In this document: piece after piece, positions 30,985 through 40,880 of the stretch
Position numbering within the stretch: position 1 is the first letter of the stretch
Layout of the letters: the number at the start of each line of letters is the position of its first letter
Origin: Streptococcus mitis
GTDB taxonomy: Bacteria; Bacillota; Bacilli; Lactobacillales; Streptococcaceae
Assembly: GCF_005144795.1 (NCBI RefSeq)
Contig: NZ_SWFJ01000012.1
Span: 1 to 61,947 of the forward strand
Length of the DNA: 61,947 bases
Direction of reading: 5' to 3'
The notes under the pieces: generated by a model
The model's input: the letters and a program-made list of their open reading frames with translations, nothing else
Database searches by the model: none
What the model was told of the DNA's origin: nothing
Program-made: the position numbers and the translations under genes

Positions 30985-32307
30985 ATGTTAGAATTGCTTA
31001 AATCAATTGATGCTTTTGCTTGGGGACCACCCCTCTTGATTTTATTGGTTGGGACAGGGATTTACCTAACTGCTCGTCTAGGACTCTTGCAGGTTTTGCG
31101 TCTCTCTAAGGCCTTTCAGCTTATTTTTATCAAGGATAAGGGGCATGGGGATGTATCCAGTTTTGCGGCCTTATGTACAGCCCTGGCAGCGACAGTTGGT
31201 ACGGGAAATATTATCGGGGTGGCGACAGCTATCAAGGTCGGTGGACCAGGAGCTCTCTTTTGGATGTGGATGGCGGCTTTCTTTGGAATGGCAACCAAGT
31301 ATGCGGAAGGTTTATTAGCTATTAAATACAGGACTAAGGACGATAACGGTGCTGTTGCAGGAGGTCCCATGCACTATATACTTTTGGGTATGGGAGAAAA
31401 GTGGAGACCACTTGCCATCTTTTTTGCTCTGGCAGGTGTGTTAGTAGCTTTGTTAGGAATCGGAACCTTCACCCAAGTAAACTCGATTACAGAATCTATC
31501 CAAAATACAACGACTATTTCGCCAGCTATCACGGCTCTTGTTTTGTCTATCTTAGTAGCGATTGCTGTTTTTGGAGGACTCAAGTCTATTTCAAAGGTTT
31601 CGACAGCCGTTGTTCCTTTTATGGCTATCATCTATATTTTGGGAACACTTACAGTTATTTTCTTCAATATTGGCAAACTCCCTGCTACAATCGCTTTAAT
31701 CTTGACATCAGCCTTTAGTCCTGTTGCTGCGGTAGGTGGATTTGCTGGTGCTAGCATTCGGATGGCTATCCAAAATGGTGTGGCGCGTGGTGTCTTTTCA
31801 AACGAATCTGGTCTAGGTTCTGCTCCCATTGCAGCTGCTGCAGCTAAGACAAATGAACCAGTAGAGCAAGGTTTGATTTCCATGACAGGAACCTTTATTG
31901 ATACCCTCATCATTTGTACTCTAACTGGTTTGACCATCTTGGTAACTGGAGTATGGAATAGTGACTTGAATGGAGTGGCTTTGACTCAGTCAGCCTTCTC
32001 AACAGTATTTTCACACTTTGGGCCTGTCCTCTTGACCATTTTCCTTGTGCTTTTTGCCTTTACAACGATTCTAGGTTGGAACTACTATGGAGAACGCTGT
32101 TTCGAGTTCCTCTTTGGTGTTCGTTTTATCTGGCTCTACCGTGTGATTTTTGTGCTCATGGTCTTGCTGGGAGGATTTATCGAGTTGGATATGGTTTGGA
32201 TTATCGCAGATATTGTCAATGCCTTGATGGCTCTGCCAAACTTGATTGCCCTCTTAGTCTTGTCGCCAGTCGTTATTGCTGAAACTAAAAAGTATTTTAA
32301 TAAATAA
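30985..32307 (+). CDS. Alanine/glycine:cation symporter family protein
   Basis: 440 residues, AGCS family (TC 2.A.25). About ten membrane helices. Signature segments: AATVGTGNIIGVATAIKVGGPGALFWMW (around 70-97, Na+ and substrate site), GVFSNESGLGSAPIAAAAA and GWNYYGERC. Takes up glycine or alanine with sodium. The glycine riboswitch in its leader points to glycine as a substrate or a signal of surplus. Confidence 0.93.
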   Translation: MLELLKSIDAFAWGPPLLILLVGTGIYLTARLGLLQVLRLSKAFQLIFIKDKGHGDVSSFAALCTALAATVGTGNIIGVATAIKVGGPGALFWMWMAAFFGMATKYAEGLLAIKYRTKDDNGAVAGGPMHYILLGMGEKWRPLAIFFALAGVLVALLGIGTFTQVNSITESIQNTTTISPAITALVLSILVAIAVFGGLKSISKVSTAVVPFMAIIYILGTLTVIFFNIGKLPATIALILTSAFSPVAAVGGFAGASIRMAIQNGVARGVFSNESGLGSAPIAAAAAKTNEPVEQGLISMTGTFIDTLIICTLTGLTILVTGVWNSDLNGVALTQSAFSTVFSHFGPVLLTIFLVLFAFTTILGWNYYGERCFEFLFGVRFIWLYRVIFVLMVLLGGFIELDMVWIIADIVNALMALPNLIALLVLSPVVIAETKKYFNK

Positions 32308-32310
32308 TGG

Positions 32311-32335
32311 AATCACACATCGCGTGTGATTTTTT
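32311..32335 (+). terminator. Terminator of the symporter gene
   Basis: AATCACAC / GTGTGATT (32311-32318, 32324-32331) with six Ts. Confidence 0.85.
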
Positions 32336-32438
32336 GCTTTCATAAAAAATTTCTATCAGTGCAATTTAAAATATATATTATACACGGTATAGAATCTGTG
32401 ATAGACTAGGTTTCAACAACATGAAAAGAGGTTTTATG

Positions 32439-32987
32439 ATGACAACATTTACAATCCATACAGTAGAATCAGCACCAGCAGAAGTGAAAGAAGTTCTTGA
32501 AACAGTAGAAAAAGACAACAATGGCTTTATTCCAAATCTAATCGGACTCTTGGCTAATGCTCCTACTGCCCTAGAGGCTTACCGTACTGTCGGAGCTATC
32601 AACCGTCGCAATAGCTTAACACCCGTTGAACGTGAAGTGGTGCAAATCACGGCTGCCGTGACAAATGGTTGTGCCTTCTGCGTCGCAGGTCACACAGCCT
32701 TTTCAATCAAACAAATCCAGATGAACGATGACCTTCTGCAAGCCCTTCGCAATCGTACTCCAATTGAAACAGATCCTAAATTGGACACCCTAGCTAAGTT
32801 TACCTTGGCAGTTATCAATACCAAGGGTCGTGTAGGAGATGAAGCCCTATCTGAGTTTCTAGAAGCTGGCTATACCCACCAAAATGCCTTGGATGTGGTT
32901 CTTGGTGTCAGCCTAGCAAGCCTCTGTAACTATGCCAACAATCTAGCTAATACACCAATTAATCCAGAATTGCAACCTTATGCTTAA
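32439..32987 (+). CDS. AhpD-like carboxymuconolactone decarboxylase family protein
   Basis: 182 residues from ATG 32439 (AAGAGG upstream; ATGs at 32421 and 32436 are alternatives). The central NGCAFCVAGHT motif holds the CxxC...H typical of AhpD-like peroxidases, and two family repeats are visible. Such proteins reduce peroxides through the Cys pair with an unknown electron donor. An acyl-CoA dehydrogenase-like gene follows after 14 nt, suggesting one operon and a linked reaction. Substrate unknown. Confidence 0.85.
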   Translation: MTTFTIHTVESAPAEVKEVLETVEKDNNGFIPNLIGLLANAPTALEAYRTVGAINRRNSLTPVEREVVQITAAVTNGCAFCVAGHTAFSIKQIQMNDDLLQALRNRTPIETDPKLDTLAKFTLAVINTKGRVGDEALSEFLEAGYTHQNALDVVLGVSLASLCNYANNLANTPINPELQPYA

Positions 32988-33001
32988 AAGGAGGAAAGAC
33001 T

Positions 33002-34066
33002 ATGGGATTTTTTTCAGAAGAATTTTTGAGCTGGTTGGACCAGCATGCTGATGAAATCGACAAACAGTCTTGTCAAGCTGGAGAGCAACTGATTGAAAGG
33101 ATTGCAGCAGAGGGAGCCTTTCGTGTAGGAATTTCAGAATCTCTCGGAGGTTCAGGAGGAAGTGATCAAGATGTCATTGATATCCTTGCAGAGCTTGCAC
33201 AACATTCCTTAACAGCTTCTTTTATTTCATGGGGACAACGCACTCTAATTGACAATATTCTTCATACAGATAATTCCTATTTTAAAGAAAGCTATCTGGA
33301 AAAACTCTTGTCTGGAGAATATGCAGGTGCTACTGCCTTGTCCAATGCCGTCAAGTATCTATCTGAACTAGAAGAACTGAATGTTCGGATTATTGAAGAA
33401 AATGGACAATTGTATCTAAAAGGAAGACTGCCATGGGTAACTAATGCTCGAAGAAATCGATTTTTAACTATTTTTGTGGCAGGTTTTACAGATGATCCAA
33501 GTACAAGTTATGTGGTGGCTGTACCATCAGATGCAGAGAATTTTAGTCGTTCCGAAGATTTAGAATTTGTTTCTCTTCAAGGAGGAAACACAGCTGCTCT
33601 GACTTTTAATAAGGTTCTTTTAAAAGAGGAATGGATTCTATCCAAAGATGCTCATCAATTTTTGGCACAAAATCGTCCAGCTTTCTTAGGTTACCAATTT
33701 GGTCTAGCATTTGGTTTAGCTGAGCGTTCCCTATCAGAAGTAGAAAAAGAGTTGGGGAAACGCAGTGTGTTAACAGATGAATGGAAACATCAGGTAGAAC
33801 AGTTAGATGCTATTCGTCGAGAGCTTTATCAAGGTTTGTCTGACAGGTCTTATTTTGTTGCCAATCCGCGTGAACTATTTCAGTTAAGAATAAACATTGT
33901 GGATGTTGTTGCTCAGAGTCTTCTATTAGAGTTACAAGCAGGTGGAGGTAGAGGCTACTTTAGCAAATCAACATCTGGATTTATCCGTAGATGGAATGAA
34001 GGAGCTTTTCTTCCAATCGTTTCTCCAAGCGCTGTTCAACTACGCCATATTCTAGCAACGAGTTAA
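33002..34066 (+). CDS. Acyl-CoA dehydrogenase-like flavoprotein
   Basis: 354 residues. The overall layout (helical N-terminal domain with ESLGGSGGSDQD, a middle beta domain with LKGRLPWVTNARRNRFLTIF, and a helical C-terminal domain with a late GGRGYF) follows the acyl-CoA dehydrogenase/flavin monooxygenase fold. Streptococci have no beta-oxidation pathway, so fatty acyl-CoA is an unlikely substrate; members of this fold also act as monooxygenases or nitroalkane oxidases. Paired with the AhpD-like gene upstream (AGGAGG ahead of the ATG). Function unknown. Confidence 0.7.
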   Translation: MGFFSEEFLSWLDQHADEIDKQSCQAGEQLIERIAAEGAFRVGISESLGGSGGSDQDVIDILAELAQHSLTASFISWGQRTLIDNILHTDNSYFKESYLEKLLSGEYAGATALSNAVKYLSELEELNVRIIEENGQLYLKGRLPWVTNARRNRFLTIFVAGFTDDPSTSYVVAVPSDAENFSRSEDLEFVSLQGGNTAALTFNKVLLKEEWILSKDAHQFLAQNRPAFLGYQFGLAFGLAERSLSEVEKELGKRSVLTDEWKHQVEQLDAIRRELYQGLSDRSYFVANPRELFQLRINIVDVVAQSLLLELQAGGGRGYFSKSTSGFIRRWNEGAFLPIVSPSAVQLRHILATS

Positions 34067-34082
34067 AAAATAGTGGAATAAA

Positions 34083-34113
34083 AACGAAGCTTGAATTTTC
34101 AACTTCGTTTTTT
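34083..34113 (+). terminator. Terminator after acyl-CoA dehydrogenase-like gene
   Basis: AACGAAG-C-TTGAA / TTCAA-CTTCGTT with a two-to-four-base loop, then six Ts. Confidence 0.85.
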
Positions 34114-34173
34114 ATCCCCTCATTTAAGCGCTTTTATGCTATACTGAAACTAACATGATTATTGGAGGTTAGA

Positions 34174-35073
34174 ATGAAAAAACTCCCCTTGGTATTTTCT
34201 GGATGTTTGCTAGGTTTAGCAGGAGCTGGAAATCTTATTTTAGATACGTTGCCGGTTCTGTCACATCTTTTTAGTCTGACAGGTTTGGTTTTGTGGATTT
34301 ACTTTCTGATTTTTCATCTCTTTAATTGGAAAGAAACCAAGCAAGAATTGACCAAGCCCCCTCTTTTGTCAGGAATGGCGACCTTTCCCATGGCTGGGAT
34401 GATTTTATCGACTTATATCTTTCGCTTGTTTCCTCATCTTCCTTTAGTTGCGCAAGGACTCTGGTGGTTTTCATTTCTCTTGGATGTGGCCTTAATTGCT
34501 GGTTTTACCATCAAATTTGCCTATCCTGGTCGGAGGGTTCATTCCACTCCTAGCTGGACGGTTCTCTATGTGGGGATAGCGGTGGCTGCCTTGACCTATC
34601 CTCTTGTAGGCATCATCGAAATTGCCTATGCGACCTTGAGTTTTGGTTTTCTCCTAACCTTCTATCTCTATCCGCTTATTTATAGCGATTTAAAGAAACA
34701 TCCACTCTCACTAGCCATGCTTGGACAGGAAGGAATCTACTGTGCTCCTTTCTCTCTGCTCTTGGCTTCTCTAGTTCGAGTTGGAGGAGCCAGCCTACCG
34801 ACTTGGCTCTTGATTGCCATGATTTTGGCTTCTCAATCCTTCTTTTTCTTTGTTTTGACTCGATTACCCAATATTTTAAAACAAGGCTTTCAACCAGCCT
34901 TCTCAGCCCTCACTTTCCCGACCATTATCACAGCTACTTCGCTCAAGATGGCTCAGGGACTCTTGAAAATTCCATTTTTGGATTATTTGGTACTTGCTGA
35001 AACTATTATATGCCTAACTATTTTATTCTTTGTATTAGGTGCTTATCTGATTTGGTTACGAAAAAAGGTCTAG
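34174..35073 (+). CDS. TDT family transporter (TehA/SLAC1-like)
   Basis: 299 residues from ATG 34174, with GGAGG nine bases upstream; an in-frame TTG at 34162 overlaps that site. About ten hydrophobic helices, arranged as the five hairpins of the tellurite-resistance/dicarboxylate transporter family. Members are anion channels or C4-dicarboxylate or sulfite exporters; the substrate here cannot be told. Its gene faces serS across a shared terminator. Confidence 0.8.
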   Translation: MKKLPLVFSGCLLGLAGAGNLILDTLPVLSHLFSLTGLVLWIYFLIFHLFNWKETKQELTKPPLLSGMATFPMAGMILSTYIFRLFPHLPLVAQGLWWFSFLLDVALIAGFTIKFAYPGRRVHSTPSWTVLYVGIAVAALTYPLVGIIEIAYATLSFGFLLTFYLYPLIYSDLKKHPLSLAMLGQEGIYCAPFSLLLASLVRVGGASLPTWLLIAMILASQSFFFFVLTRLPNILKQGFQPAFSALTFPTIITATSLKMAQGLLKIPFLDYLVLAETIICLTILFFVLGAYLIWLRKKV

Positions 35074-35099
35074 CTAGAAATAGCTAAACCTTATTTTTT
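35065..35099. terminator. Bidirectional terminator between TDT gene and serS
   Basis: AAGGT-c-TAGCTA / TAGCTA-a-ACCTT (35065-35076, 35081-35092), with As before and Ts after, so it serves both converging genes. It overlaps the TDT stop codon. Confidence 0.85.
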
Positions 35100-36372
35100 A
35101 TGGTTTGATAACTTCAGCTCCACCCATGTATGGACGAAGTGCTTCTGGTATAGTTACAGAACCATCTTCATTTTGGTAGTTTTCGAGAATAGCAGCAACC
35201 GTACGTCCAACTGCAAGTCCAGAACCGTTCAAGGTGTGGAGCAATTTCACCTTGCCGTCTGCTTCATCACGATAACGGATTTGGGCACGACGGGCTTGGA
35301 AATCTTCTGTGTTTGAACAGCTTGAGATTTCACGGTAATTGTTTTGTGCTGGAATCCAAACTTCCAAGTCGTAAGTCTTAGCAGCTGAGAAGCCCATATC
35401 TCCAGTAGAGAGAGCAACGACACGGTATGGAAGGTTCAGTTTTTGAAGGATGTTTTCAGCGTTGGCTGTCATTTTTTCCAATTCTTCGTAAGATTCTTCT
35501 GGTTTGGCAAATTTAACCATTTCAACCTTGTGGAATTGGTGCAGACGAATCAAGCCACGAGTATCACGACCAGCTGAACCAGCCTCAGAACGGAATGATG
35601 GACTCATAGCAGTGAAGTAGATTGGCAGGTCTTTACCGTCCAGGATTTCATCACGGTAGTAGTTTGTCAGAGGAACTTCAGCTGTAGGAATAAGGACATA
35701 ATTGCTGTCGCTGAGTTCAAAAGTATCTTCCTTGAATTTTGGATATTGCCCAGTACCAAACATAGAATCGTGGTTAACCATGTAAGGTGTGATGACTTCA
35801 GTATAGCCTTCTTTACCATGCTCATCCAACATAAAGTTGTAGATAGCACGTTCCAAACGAGCGCCGAGACCTTTATAGAAGAGGAAGCGAGCTCCTGTTA
35901 CCTTACCACCGCGTTCCCAGTCAAGGATACCAAGATCTTCACCAAGATCCCAGTGAGCTTTAGGTTCGAAATCAAACTCGCGTGGAGTACCCCAACGGCG
36001 AACTTCCACATTGTCATCTTCATCAGCTCCGATAGGAACACTATCAGCTGGGATGTTTGGAAGAGTCGTTGTAAATTCTGTCAATTTAGCATCGATGTCT
36101 GCTAACTCGGCATCCAAGGCTTTGACTTCAGCAGATAGGTTTTGCATGGCAGCAATCTTGTCATCTGCATTTTCCTTGTTGCGCTTAGCTTGGGCAATCT
36201 CAGCAGAAACTGTGTTACGTTCTGCTTTGAGAGTTTCAACCTTGACCAAAATGTCACGACGTTTAGCATCGATTTCTTTCATCTCATTCAAGATAGCAGC
36301 ATCTACACCACGTGTAGCCAATTTTTCTGCGACAGCATCAAAGTCTGTACGAATGCGTTTGATATCTAACAT
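35098..36372 (-). CDS. serS: Seryl-tRNA synthetase
   Basis: 424 residues from ATG at 36372 (minus), the standard start [12 protein letters not shown] with AAAGGAG upstream; longer in-frame starts lie inside the T-box. N-terminal coiled-coil arm (about 30-100) that grips tRNA-Ser, and a class II catalytic core with motif 2 ([24 protein letters not shown], split about 265-288) and motif 3 ([17 protein letters not shown]). It charges tRNA-Ser (and tRNA-Sec where present). Confidence 0.98.
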   Translation of the reverse strand: MLDIKRIRTDFDAVAEKLATRGVDAAILNEMKEIDAKRRDILVKVETLKAERNTVSAEIAQAKRNKENADDKIAAMQNLSAEVKALDAELADIDAKLTEFTTTLPNIPADSVPIGADEDDNVEVRRWGTPREFDFEPKAHWDLGEDLGILDWERGGKVTGARFLFYKGLGARLERAIYNFMLDEHGKEGYTEVITPYMVNHDSMFGTGQYPKFKEDTFELSDSNYVLIPTAEVPLTNYYRDEILDGKDLPIYFTAMSPSFRSEAGSAGRDTRGLIRLHQFHKVEMVKFAKPEESYEELEKMTANAENILQKLNLPYRVVALSTGDMGFSAAKTYDLEVWIPAQNNYREISSCSNTEDFQARRAQIRYRDEADGKVKLLHTLNGSGLAVGRTVAAILENYQNEDGSVTIPEALRPYMGGAEVIKP

Positions 36373-36375
36373 AAG

Positions 36376-36563
36376 AACTCCTTTATGAAAAAGCACACCT
36401 GACAAAGCGTTGGAGTGGCAGGGCCACGGTTCCATCCAACTTCACAGGTGTGCACTTGATTGTGTATGTAATTGTTACTAACGGTAGAATTTCACCTATC
36501 CCTCCTATCTGCTCGCAGCACCCGCAGACTTTCTGAAAGAAGAAGATAACCTACTTATCCGTT
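36376..36563 (-). promoter_or_regulatory. Serine T-box leader of serS
   Basis: On the minus strand the T-box core TGGAACCGTG (36434-36425) sits inside a terminator stem with arms CAGGTGTGC/GCACACCTG (36445-36453, 36393-36401) followed by five Ts. The upstream part holds a Stem I with an AGATAGGAGGGATAGG-like bulge region and GAAATTCTACC; UCU (36488-36486) there is a good candidate serine specifier codon. Uncharged tRNA-Ser would stabilise the antiterminator and allow serS transcription. Confidence 0.88.
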
Positions 36564-36569
36564 GCTATG

Positions 36570-36598
36570 ATTATACTAAAGTTTCTACTTTTTTGCAA
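36570..36598 (-). promoter_or_regulatory. Promoter of T-box-serS
   Basis: Minus strand TTGCAA (36598-36593), 17-nt spacer, TATAAT (36575-36570). The -35 lies within the last codons of the DUF956 gene. Confidence 0.7.
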
Positions 36599-36956
36599 AT
36601 AGATTTTTAAATTTTTGACCAATGGTCTGAATTAGGGTAGGAAGTTTGACGACCTTGTCATTACCCAGTTTTTCTCGAGCAATTTTAAGAATAGCACCTG
36701 AGTCTTTTGAAGCAAAAAGGAATTTTCCTCTGTCTGTAAAGACTTCGAAGTGGCGACTGATTTTGCGACCAGTGACATTGGCTCCAATCTGGTTGATATG
36801 GTCCCAAGGAATCTGGATAAATTGTTCGACATTAACATCTGGGTAAAATTCCAGAGCCTGATCTCCGACAAGGAATTTCCCAACTTTCCCAGCTATAGAG
36901 AGGTAGGAAGTTCCTGTCGTACTGAGAAGCACTGTTTTGTTAAGAGATTGGGCCAT
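36585..36956 (-). CDS. DUF956 family protein (ManO-like)
   Basis: 123 residues, no membrane helices or signal. Compact basic protein with PWDHINQIGANVTGRKI in the middle, matching DUF956 proteins that elsewhere sit in mannose PTS operons (ManO). Here it is two bases downstream of the aspartate kinase gene and so is probably co-transcribed with it. Function unknown. Confidence 0.75.
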   Translation of the reverse strand: MAQSLNKTVLLSTTGTSYLSIAGKVGKFLVGDQALEFYPDVNVEQFIQIPWDHINQIGANVTGRKISRHFEVFTDRGKFLFASKDSGAILKIAREKLGNDKVVKLPTLIQTIGQKFKNLFAKK

Positions 36957-36958
36957 GA

Positions 36959-38323
36959 TTAGTCTTCCTTACTTTCACCGAAAAAGGCATTGTAGAGCGC
37001 TTTAATTGCAGCTTTTTCTTGATCTTTATTGACAACAAACATGATAGAAACTTCACTAGAACCTTGAGACATCATCTGGATATTGATCTTGTTTTCAGAT
37101 AGAGCGCGTGTCGCAGTAGCAGTTACTCCGATATGACTCTTCATTTTTTCTCCAACAATCATAATGATTGAAAGGTCGTGTTCGATTTCTGCATGGTCTA
37201 CTTCAGCTTTTTGAACCAATTGACGCAGGATTTCTTCTTCCTTGATAGGAGTTAGTTCACGAGAACGGAGAATGATTGAAAGATCGTCGATACCAGTTGG
37301 CATATGTTCCCAACCGATGTTGAGGTCTTCAAGGATTTGCAGAACCTTGCGACCAAATCCAATCTCGCGGTTCATGAGGTATTTAGACATGTTGATGCTG
37401 ACAAAGTCAGAATCACCAGCAATTCCTACAACTGGAAATTCATCACTACTGTGTTTTAAAACGATACGAGTACCTGGATGGTCAGGATTGTTGGTATTCT
37501 TGATAACCAGAGGAATTTTTCCACGGTAGGCAGGAAGAAGAGCTTCGTCATGAAGAACTGAGAATCCTGCATAGGCCAACTCACGCATTTCACGGTAGGT
37601 CAACTCAGGAATCGAGTGTGGTTGGTGGATAATTCCTGGGTGAGCTGCAAAGATACCATCAACATCCGTAAAGTTTTCATAGAGATCAGCTTTAACCCCT
37701 GCAGCAATGATAGAACCTGTAATGTCTGATCCTCCACGCGAGAAGGTACAGATTTGATTTTCCTTGGTAACTCCAAAGAAACCAGGAATGACAAGGACTT
37801 CATTTGCATTTGTCAATTCTTCAATCTTGTCATAACTTGATGGCACGATGCGAGCGTTGCCCGGCTCACTTGTTACCACAATCCCAGCTTCTCTAGGGTG
37901 AACATAGCGTGCATCAATACCGTTTTGGTTAAAATAGGCAGCAATCAATTTGGCATTGTTGTTTTCACCCGCTGCTAGGAAAGTATCGTAGAGAAATTCA
38001 TTTTCTTCGATAGGAAGAGTGGCCAAGGCACGAATGCTTTTTGAAATTTTTTCTAGAACAGCTGGTTTCAGTTCCAATTCACTAACCATAGCGGCATAGC
38101 GTTCAATAATCCAGTTCTGACTTTTGCTAATATCGTTACCAGCAACATAGTCGCGGTAGTATTTAATCAAGGCATCCGTAACCTTAGTATCTTCAGCATT
38201 GCGTTTACCAGGCGCAGAAACGACTACAAAACGACGCTCTGAATCGCTTTTGACAATGTTTAAAACTTTTTCTAACTGACTAGCAGAGGCAAGAGAACTA
38301 CCTCCAAATTTAACAACCTTCAT
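36959..38323 (-). CDS. lysC: Aspartate kinase
   Basis: 454 residues. Catalyses ATP-dependent phosphorylation of L-aspartate, the first step to lysine/diaminopimelate-free branches, threonine and methionine. Kinase domain begins VVKFGGSSLASA (3-14) and includes FSRGGSDITGSIIAAG; two C-terminal ACT domains (about 300-380 and 385-450) suggest feedback control by an amino acid. Preceded by a strong promoter on the minus strand. Confidence 0.95.
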   Translation of the reverse strand: MKVVKFGGSSLASASQLEKVLNIVKSDSERRFVVVSAPGKRNAEDTKVTDALIKYYRDYVAGNDISKSQNWIIERYAAMVSELELKPAVLEKISKSIRALATLPIEENEFLYDTFLAAGENNNAKLIAAYFNQNGIDARYVHPREAGIVVTSEPGNARIVPSSYDKIEELTNANEVLVIPGFFGVTKENQICTFSRGGSDITGSIIAAGVKADLYENFTDVDGIFAAHPGIIHQPHSIPELTYREMRELAYAGFSVLHDEALLPAYRGKIPLVIKNTNNPDHPGTRIVLKHSSDEFPVVGIAGDSDFVSINMSKYLMNREIGFGRKVLQILEDLNIGWEHMPTGIDDLSIILRSRELTPIKEEEILRQLVQKAEVDHAEIEHDLSIIMIVGEKMKSHIGVTATATRALSENKINIQMMSQGSSEVSIMFVVNKDQEKAAIKALYNAFFGESKED

Positions 38324-38352
38324 AAGGACTCCTAAAGTAAGTATTTTATACG

Positions 38353-38381
38353 ATTATAGCAGAAAGAAAGCCTTTTTTCAA
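38353..38381 (-). promoter_or_regulatory. Promoter of aspartate kinase gene
   Basis: Minus strand TTGAAA (38381-38376), 17-nt spacer, extended -10 TGCTATAAT (hexamer 38358-38353). Confidence 0.75.
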
Positions 38382-38485
38382 ATGAAGAAAATAAGCTATT
38401 TTACAGGGAAAGATAAGGAATCTAAAATCGGCTGAGACACTTATTACATTCTTATTCTTGCTTTTTTAGAATAAAAAAGATATAC

Positions 38486-38498
38486 TTTGATAATGAAA
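38486..38498 (+). promoter_or_regulatory. Probable FabT operator ahead of fabM
   Basis: TTTGATAATGAAA is close to the FabT palindrome TTTGA-TTn-TCAAA. It overlaps the presumed promoter of fabM (possible -10 TATACT at 38481-38486). Pneumococcal fabM is known to respond to FabT. Confidence 0.55.
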
Positions 38499-38535
38499 TA
38501 ATTTAACTTGCTTATAAAAATAAAAAGGAGTCCAG

Positions 38536-39321
38536 ATGGAACATATTATTTATCAGCTTGAAGAGGATTTGGCAATTATTACTTTAAACCGTCCTGATGT
38601 CGCTAATGGTTTCCATATTCCCATGTGTGAGGAAATTTTAGAAGCCTTGACTCTGGCGGAAGAGGATTCAGCTGTGCATTTTATCTTGATCAATGCGAAT
38701 GGCAAAGTCTTCTCAGTTGGGGGAGATTTAGTAGAGATGAAGCGGGCAGTGGATGAGGATGATATTCCATCATTGACGAAAATTGCAGAACTAGTCAATG
38801 CTATTTCTTATAAAATCAAGCAAATTGCAAAGCCTGTTTTGATGGAGGTTGATGGGGCTGTTGCAGGTGCCGCAGCCAATATGGCTGTTGCTGCAGATTT
38901 CTGTTTAGCGACCGATAAGGCTAAATTTATCCAAGCCTTTGTTGGAGTTGGTTTGGCTCCAGATGCAGGAGGAATTCATCTCTTGAGCCGAAGTATTGGT
39001 GTGACGCGTGCTGCTCAACTAGCCATGACAGGAGAGGCTTTGACAGCAGAAAAAGCTCTAGAGTGGGGTGTGGTTTACCGTATTTCTGAAGCTGATAAGT
39101 TAGAAAAAACCAGAGAACAGCTTCTTAAAAAATTAAGACGTGGTTCAAGTAATTCCTATGCAGCCATCAAGAAGTTGGTTTGGGAGAGCCAATTTAAAGA
39201 TTGGCAAGATTATGCTGTTTTAGAACTGCATCTACAGGAATCACTGGCCAAAACAGAGGATTTCAAAGAGGGAGTTCGGGCTCATTCGGAGAGAAGAAGG
39301 CCTAAATTTACAGGAAAATAA
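38536..39321 (+). CDS. fabM: Trans-2-decenoyl-ACP isomerase FabM
   Basis: 261 residues, crotonase fold. It isomerises trans-2- to cis-3-decenoyl-ACP, diverting chains to unsaturated fatty acids; it is the streptococcal alternative to Fab[10 protein letters not shown] and the oxyanion-hole segment ([14 protein letters not shown], about 50-63; [16 protein letters not shown]) are visible. First gene of the 13-gene fatty acid cluster, with AAAAAGGAG ahead of the ATG. Confidence 0.94.
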   Translation: MEHIIYQLEEDLAIITLNRPDVANGFHIPMCEEILEALTLAEEDSAVHFILINANGKVFSVGGDLVEMKRAVDEDDIPSLTKIAELVNAISYKIKQIAKPVLMEVDGAVAGAAANMAVAADFCLATDKAKFIQAFVGVGLAPDAGGIHLLSRSIGVTRAAQLAMTGEALTAEKALEWGVVYRISEADKLEKTREQLLKKLRRGSSNSYAAIKKLVWESQFKDWQDYAVLELHLQESLAKTEDFKEGVRAHSERRRPKFTGK

Positions 39322-39329
39322 AAAAATAC

Positions 39330-39386
39330 TTGCGCCATTCTTTGAAGTTTGATATAATTCTTTTGTCAAATGTTTTGATTGTAAAA
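39330..39386 (+). promoter_or_regulatory. fabT promoter with FabT operator
   Basis: TTGCGC (39330-39335), 17-nt spacer, TATAAT (39353-39358), then TTTTGATTGTAAAA (39373-39386), a FabT-like palindrome just downstream of the expected transcription start. This fits autorepression. Confidence 0.65.
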
Positions 39387-39413
39387 GTTTTTTGAGAAGG
39401 AGGGAAAGAAGGA

Positions 39414-39848
39414 TTGGACTACCAACGAATTAATGAATATTTAACATCTATATTTAACAATGTCCTCGTCATTGAGGAAGTTAGCTTGAGAGGTAGTCGT
39501 TTCAAGGATATCTCCATCAAAGAAATGCATACGATTGATGTGATTGGGAAATTCCCAGACGTGACACCAAGTCAAGTGTCGAAAGAGTTGATGGTGACTC
39601 TTGGGACAGTTACGACTAGTTTGAATAATCTCGAACGCAAGGGTTACATTGAACGCATTCGTTCAGAACATGATCGTCGTGTGGTGCATCTGCATTTGAC
39701 AAAGAAAGGTCGCTTGGTTCATAGGTTACATAAACGCTTCCACAAGGCCATGGTTGAAAAAATCATTGATGGTATGAGTAAGCAAGAAATTGAGGTTATG
39801 AGCAAAGGTTTGACCAATCTTTATCAATTTTTGGAGGATTTGAGATAA
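39414..39848 (+). CDS. fabT: Fatty acid biosynthesis repressor FabT (MarR family)
   Basis: 144 residues starting at TTG 39414, preceded by GGAGGG; no ATG fits the known N-terminus [10 protein letters not shown]. Winged helix-turn-helix with [38 protein letters not shown] recognition helix (about 50-83) and the wing [10 protein letters not shown]. FabT with long-chain acyl-ACP as corepressor represses the fab/acc genes. Its stop overlaps the fabH start by one base. Confidence 0.95.
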   Translation: MDYQRINEYLTSIFNNVLVIEEVSLRGSRFKDISIKEMHTIDVIGKFPDVTPSQVSKELMVTLGTVTTSLNNLERKGYIERIRSEHDRRVVHLHLTKKGRLVHRLHKRFHKAMVEKIIDGMSKQEIEVMSKGLTNLYQFLEDLR

Positions 39849-40822
39849 TGGCTTTTGCAAAAATAAGCCAGGTTGCTCATTATGTGCCTGAGCAAGTGGT
39901 TACAAATCATGATTTGGCTCAGATTATGGATACCAATGATGAGTGGATTTCAAGTCGGACGGGAATACGACAAAGGCATATCTCAAGAACAGAATCTACT
40001 AGTGATTTGGCTACAGAGGTTGCTAAGAAACTGATGGCAAAAGCTGGAGTCACAGGAGAGGAGTTGGATTTTATCATTCTAGCTACCATTACTCCTGATT
40101 CGATGATGCCCTCTACAGCTGCTCGTATCCAAGCTAATATTGGTGCTAATAAGGCCTTTGCTTTTGACTTAACAGCTGCTTGTAGTGGATTTGTATTTGC
40201 TCTTTCAACTGCTGAAAAGTTTATCGCTTCTGGTCGCTTTCAAAAAGGCTTGGTGATTGGCAGTGAAACTCTCTCTAAAGCAGTCGATTGGTCGGACCGA
40301 TCAACAGCTGTTTTATTTGGAGATGGTGCTGGTGGTGTCTTGCTAGAAGCTAGCGAGCAAGAGCATTTCTTGGCTGAGAGTCTCAATAGTGATGGAAGTC
40401 GCAGCGAATGTCTAACGTATGGACATTCAGGCTTACATTCTCCATTTTCAGATCAAGAAAGTGCAGATTCATTTTTGAAGATGGATGGACGCGCAGTCTT
40501 TGATTTTGCTATTCGGGATGTAGCCAAGTCTATTAACCAGACTATTGAAGAATCTCCTGTAGAGGCGACAGACTTGGATTATCTGCTACTTCATCAGGCT
40601 AATGACCGTATTTTAGATAAGATGGCTAGGAAAATCGGTGTCGACCGAGACAAACTTCCAGCCAATATGATGGAATATGGCAATACCAGTGCAGCAAGTA
40701 TCCCGATTTTACTTTCAGAGTGTGTAGAACAAGGCCTCATCCGTTTAGATGGTAGTCAGACTGTTCTGCTATCAGGCTTCGGTGGAGGCTTGACCTGGGG
40801 CACGCTCATTCTTACAATTTAG
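39848..40822 (+). CDS. fabH: Beta-ketoacyl-ACP synthase III
   Basis: 324 residues. Condenses acetyl-CoA with malonyl-ACP to start each fatty acid. The Cys-His-Asn triad is C112 (TAACSGF), H249 (LLHQAND) and N279 (YGNTSAAS). The C-terminal GFGGGLTWG is typical. Confidence 0.98.
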   Translation: MAFAKISQVAHYVPEQVVTNHDLAQIMDTNDEWISSRTGIRQRHISRTESTSDLATEVAKKLMAKAGVTGEELDFIILATITPDSMMPSTAARIQANIGANKAFAFDLTAACSGFVFALSTAEKFIASGRFQKGLVIGSETLSKAVDWSDRSTAVLFGDGAGGVLLEASEQEHFLAESLNSDGSRSECLTYGHSGLHSPFSDQESADSFLKMDGRAVFDFAIRDVAKSINQTIEESPVEATDLDYLLLHQANDRILDKMARKIGVDRDKLPANMMEYGNTSAASIPILLSECVEQGLIRLDGSQTVLLSGFGGGLTWGTLILTI

Positions 40823-40880
40823 GTAATCATGTGGTGAACACATTGTTATAAAAAACTATTTATTTTAAAGGAGTCCTATT

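Noticed and set aside
36373..36435. N-terminal extension of SerS
   Set aside because: These codons are T-box terminator sequence; the ribosome-binding site and family start agree on 36372.
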